DNA of 64,000 nucleotides from assembly GCA_000469685.2 (NCBI GenBank), contig LS997565.1, positions 13,649,922 through 13,713,921 of the forward strand, given 5' to 3'. Of the stretch, positions 61,201 to 64,000 are shown one piece after another. The stretch's first letter is position 1. Every line of letters begins with the position of its first letter. The stretch is from Haemonchus contortus. Its lineage: Eukaryota; Nematoda; Chromadorea; Rhabditida; Trichostrongylidae. The notes beneath the pieces are model-generated. The model saw only the letters and a program-made list of their open reading frames with translations. It ran no database searches and had not been told where the DNA came from. The translations under genes and the position numbers were made by a program.

Positions 61201-61808
61201 GTTACAGTACAACCTGTATTCAACCGGAGAGCATTTCTATGGTAAAATTGAGGATGATTGTTAATAATACCGGTTCTCTATGGGGCCAAGATGTCAACAG
61301 CACTTCAGAAATTAGACATACAGTACTCCAGATGTCCTTGAAGACCAGACACTTCCATCCTTGTGCAAAAAAAGTTATGAGTAGAGGTTCGAGGTTAGAG
61401 AGTCTCTACAAGCATAAGACATAGTCGTCAACGAAATGGTTGAAGATGGTATTCAATAAAAGGGTTGAAGGTAGTCGTCAACAAAAAGGTTGAAGATGAA
61501 CGACGAATCTCTGAAGAGAAAATCGAGCCTTTCCAAAAAAAGAATGGCTATTCATTGCTCTAAGGGCGACTGTTTTTCTCATCGTTATCTTTAGATTTAC
61601 CCTACAGAATTGGGAAACAGTTGGCTGCTCGGTCTCTTGGATTTCTAAGGGTGGGTCCGAGCTCAAATGTTACTACCAATTCGATAATGAGGAAAGTGCG
61701 TGACGCATTCCCAGAACTCGGTTGTACGACACCGGGACTTTGGGAAAGCTCCATTTAATCTTCTCAAGATGGTTAGTTCTACAGATCCAAGGAATGCACA
61801 GTAAAATA
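58300..61808. other. intergenic stretch right of pbs-1
   Basis: No gene could be supported. An exon-like block at 59506-59715 is bounded by TTTCCAG and GTGAGT but none of its frames is convincing. It also holds a GAAA-rich tract (60361-60433) and a GC-rich patch (about 60495-60590). Confidence 0.5.
60361..60433 (+). repeat. GA-rich low-complexity tract
   Basis: About 73 bases of almost pure purine, mainly GAAA and AGAG units. Confidence 0.9.
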
Positions 61809-63090
61809 TTGGGTTGTCCGAAAAGTTCCCGCCGATTTTCGATTCATCTTTGAATGAAAATTCCTAGAAGAAGAAATCCATTGATTGAACAATATATCCT
61901 CCATTCTGTTCAGTAAAGCTTCGCCATCTTCCTGTAGGTTCCAGTTCCCCTCTTCCATAGGAGGTTCTAGACTTAAAATCGAAAAACCCACTCAGGTGCT
62001 TTTTGCAGTCCTCCAGCGAATTGAACGATTTTCCATTCAAGGAATTTTGCAGAAACCCAAACAAGTGGTATTCTGATGGTGCTATGTCTGGACCATATGA
62101 GGAGTGCGGTAAGACATCCCACCCGAGCTTGAGCAACTTTTGACGAGTGGCCAAAAATACGTGTGGTCTGGAGGTACCCTGTTGGAAGATTACGCCCTCA
62201 CAATTTGCCACTTCGGGTCGCTTTTGGTCTATCGCTGCCTCCATATTTTCTTGCTAACTATAGCACCTTTCCGAAGTCATCGTTCGATTATGCGACAACA
62301 GCTCATGGTAATTGATTTCCCTGAAATCCCATCAGCAACTCGGCATAGTCATCCACACCTGGATTTTGACTTTTGCAGCGGTTTATGAAGGCTCACTAGA
62401 GGGCTACACGATCGTTCCCGCTCCTCATTGTTGTACACAATCCAGTTATCGTCCTCCGTCCTCATGCGTATCAGAAACAGCTCATTTTTATTTCGTTTGA
62501 GCAAGGAGTCACACACGGAAGCGCGGTCCATCGCATTGCGCTCGCCCATTTCGTGAGGTATCCCAACATCGAGGCCCTTTACAAAACCTAGCGTCTGCAG
62601 ATGACCATGGATGGTTAATTTCGAAACACTAAGCTCTTTTCCTACTCCACGAGCAGTGATGTGCCGATTTTCTTCGGTGAACATTTGAGTTGACCGAGTT
62701 AAACTGATGATAGTCTCCCTAAGGGTTGCCGGTCTTTGAAGGCAAATTCACTCCGTTTGGATCCCGCAAACTAGTCATGCACTGTACGCTCCTCTAGGGC
62801 ATGGTCTACTCAAACGTCATATATCTTTCATGCGGCTTGAGCCGCATTCTAGGCCTTGCGGTAGAAAAAATACTTCAGATGTCGAAAATGCGCGTAGTGG
62901 TTCTCCATTTTCACACTAGTCCTGTAGAGGCAAACTTCGACAAATGTTGACAGAATCTCGATAAGAATACAGAGGAGGATCTACTCTTTCAGAAAACATA
63001 TAACTCTATTAGGTTGGGTCCTTGATCTTTTGTACAACGGTTGATAAATCCGGGTACCAAAAATCGGCGGGATTTTTCCGGACAACCCAA
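61809..63090 (-). mobile_element. near full-length mariner, inactivated
   Basis: A 1282-base element flanked by TA (61807-61808 and 63091-63092). Its termini are TTGGGTTGTCCGAAAAGTTC and TTGGGTTGTCCGGAAAAATC. Minus-strand transposase pieces lie in at least two frames. 62349-62684 has the HTH region (LSVSKLTIHGHLQTLG), IPHEMGERN, and the first Asp region DDNWIVYNNEERERS. 61864-62244 has LGWDVLPHSSYGPDIAPSEY and LFGFLQNSLNGKSFNSLED. The usual DNARPH is changed to a GTSRPH context and PSDYH to PSEYH, so two catalytic Asp are altered. The different termini show a lineage distinct from the elements at 14473 and 49719. Confidence 0.85.
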
Positions 63091-64000
63091 TAAAAGGAAA
63101 AATGCAGGACATTGCTGAGAACCATTTTGACCTGGAGGATTTTACTCATCCATCTCCTAAGATTATTACCGTTTGCATCAAAAGGGTAATACCAGTCAAA
63201 AAATTACTAGAAAAAGTCTAAAGCTACTGCTACGTAGTTGGTCGTATAAACTTTTACACTGCAACAGACTTTGCTCGACATTTGCTCCTTTTCTTTGTTT
63301 TTTGAACCACGAAACACACAAATTCGTTTCGGAGCGGGTAAGGACGTCTTGAGAGAATTAGTCAAGTGCTAAGACAGGTAACCATCAAGCATATAGCTTT
63401 AATTGTTCAGATGACCTCATCAATTTTCCCTCGTGGAGAAATCGAAATGGTGCCAGGTAGTGTCATATCCCATTCACTTATCCACGTGGTAAACGATGCG
63501 GTGTCATCTGGAGTCAAGGAGACGCGTTCCTTTCTTTCTTACTCGTTCATTAGCAGCATCTTAGGAGGAGACCAGTGTATGACTGTCTCATAAAACTGAG
63601 CAAAAAGATTTTATTTCAACCTTCTCCGAGTCAGATCATAAATTGAAAGATTGTGTATTAATTAGCCTGGAAAAAATAGAGGAGGTCCTCGTTGAGCCCA
63701 ACTCACTGCGGCTACGTTTCAATGAATGGTTCACGCTGAGTATGAGGGAGTCCATTCAGGGGGTTTGAGATCTTATAGGCGCTCAATTCGAGACTGGAAT
63801 ACAAAAGGACAATAGCTGGACAGCTGGTTTCAGGGAATTATTAGCAGGTTGAGAAAGCGAAGACGATCCATGGGTGATTAGCCCATATACGAACGTGTGG
63901 TGCTGGTGTTTTCACTTCCAACTTGGGACCAGATACTTTTCCGATTAAGAAGAAAAGCCTGTCACTCTCGTTAGCTGGCAATAATGAAACGGCCCTTGAT
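63091..64000. other. right edge of the window
   Basis: No supported feature. The short open frame at 63366-63593 has no recognisable family. Confidence 0.5.

Noticed and set aside
1..64000. CRISPR arrays, bacterial operons, rRNA genes
   Set aside because: None seen. Gene structure is eukaryotic throughout, and the regular repeats are coding modules or transposon units.

Overview
The window looks like nuclear DNA of a clade V (rhabditine or strongylid-type) nematode. Genes are split into small exons with GTRAGT donors and TTTCAG acceptors. pbs-1 and the CCHC gene have candidate trans-splice acceptors 7-8 bases before their ATGs. The repeats are RTE retrotransposon tails, mariner elements with TA target sites, and a tRNA-derived SINE. 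Three recognisable housekeeping genes sit at 36.6-58.2 kb: an RP2/XRP2 homologue (minus), a CNBP-like CCHC zinc-finger gene (minus) and the proteasome subunit beta-1 gene (plus). From memory, the C. elegans counterparts (rpi-2, a ZNF9-like gene and pbs-1) also lie together on cosmid K08D12, so this would be conserved microsynteny.

Layout. 0.3-3.7 kb: a four-exon gene (minus) for a small secreted protein, a signal peptide followed by three CC-type four-cysteine modules, one per exon. 9.6-10.8 kb, 17.5-20.9 kb and 29.4-30.9 kb: three members of one family of secreted, dibasic-cleaved repeat precursors (called genes A, B and C below). They share a TATA box close to the ATG, a signal-peptide exon ending in a split Val codon (phase 1 intron), and modules that start after KR with NxYGDExxTP-like sequence and end in GY before RxKR. 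This is the most novel system I see; I do not recognise the family. 25.69-28.75 kb: a 3.06-kb near-perfect foldback element flanked by TA. 36.6-47.8 kb: the RP2 homologue in nine exons, with two tRNA-His genes in one intron and SINE/RTE debris in others. 49.7-51.0 kb: a mariner inserted into a SINE. 53.4-54.7 kb: the CCHC gene. 56.1-58.2 kb: pbs-1. 61.8-63.1 kb: another mariner.

The genes do not form one pathway. The RP2 homologue is a predicted GTPase-activating protein for Arl3-type GTPases, the CCHC protein a nucleic-acid binder, and pbs-1 the caspase-like proteasome subunit. The three YGDE precursors plus the CC-domain gene are a loose cluster of secreted-protein genes in the left half. 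All gene models were assembled by eye from splice signals and reading frames, with phases checked arithmetically. No search or transcript evidence was available.
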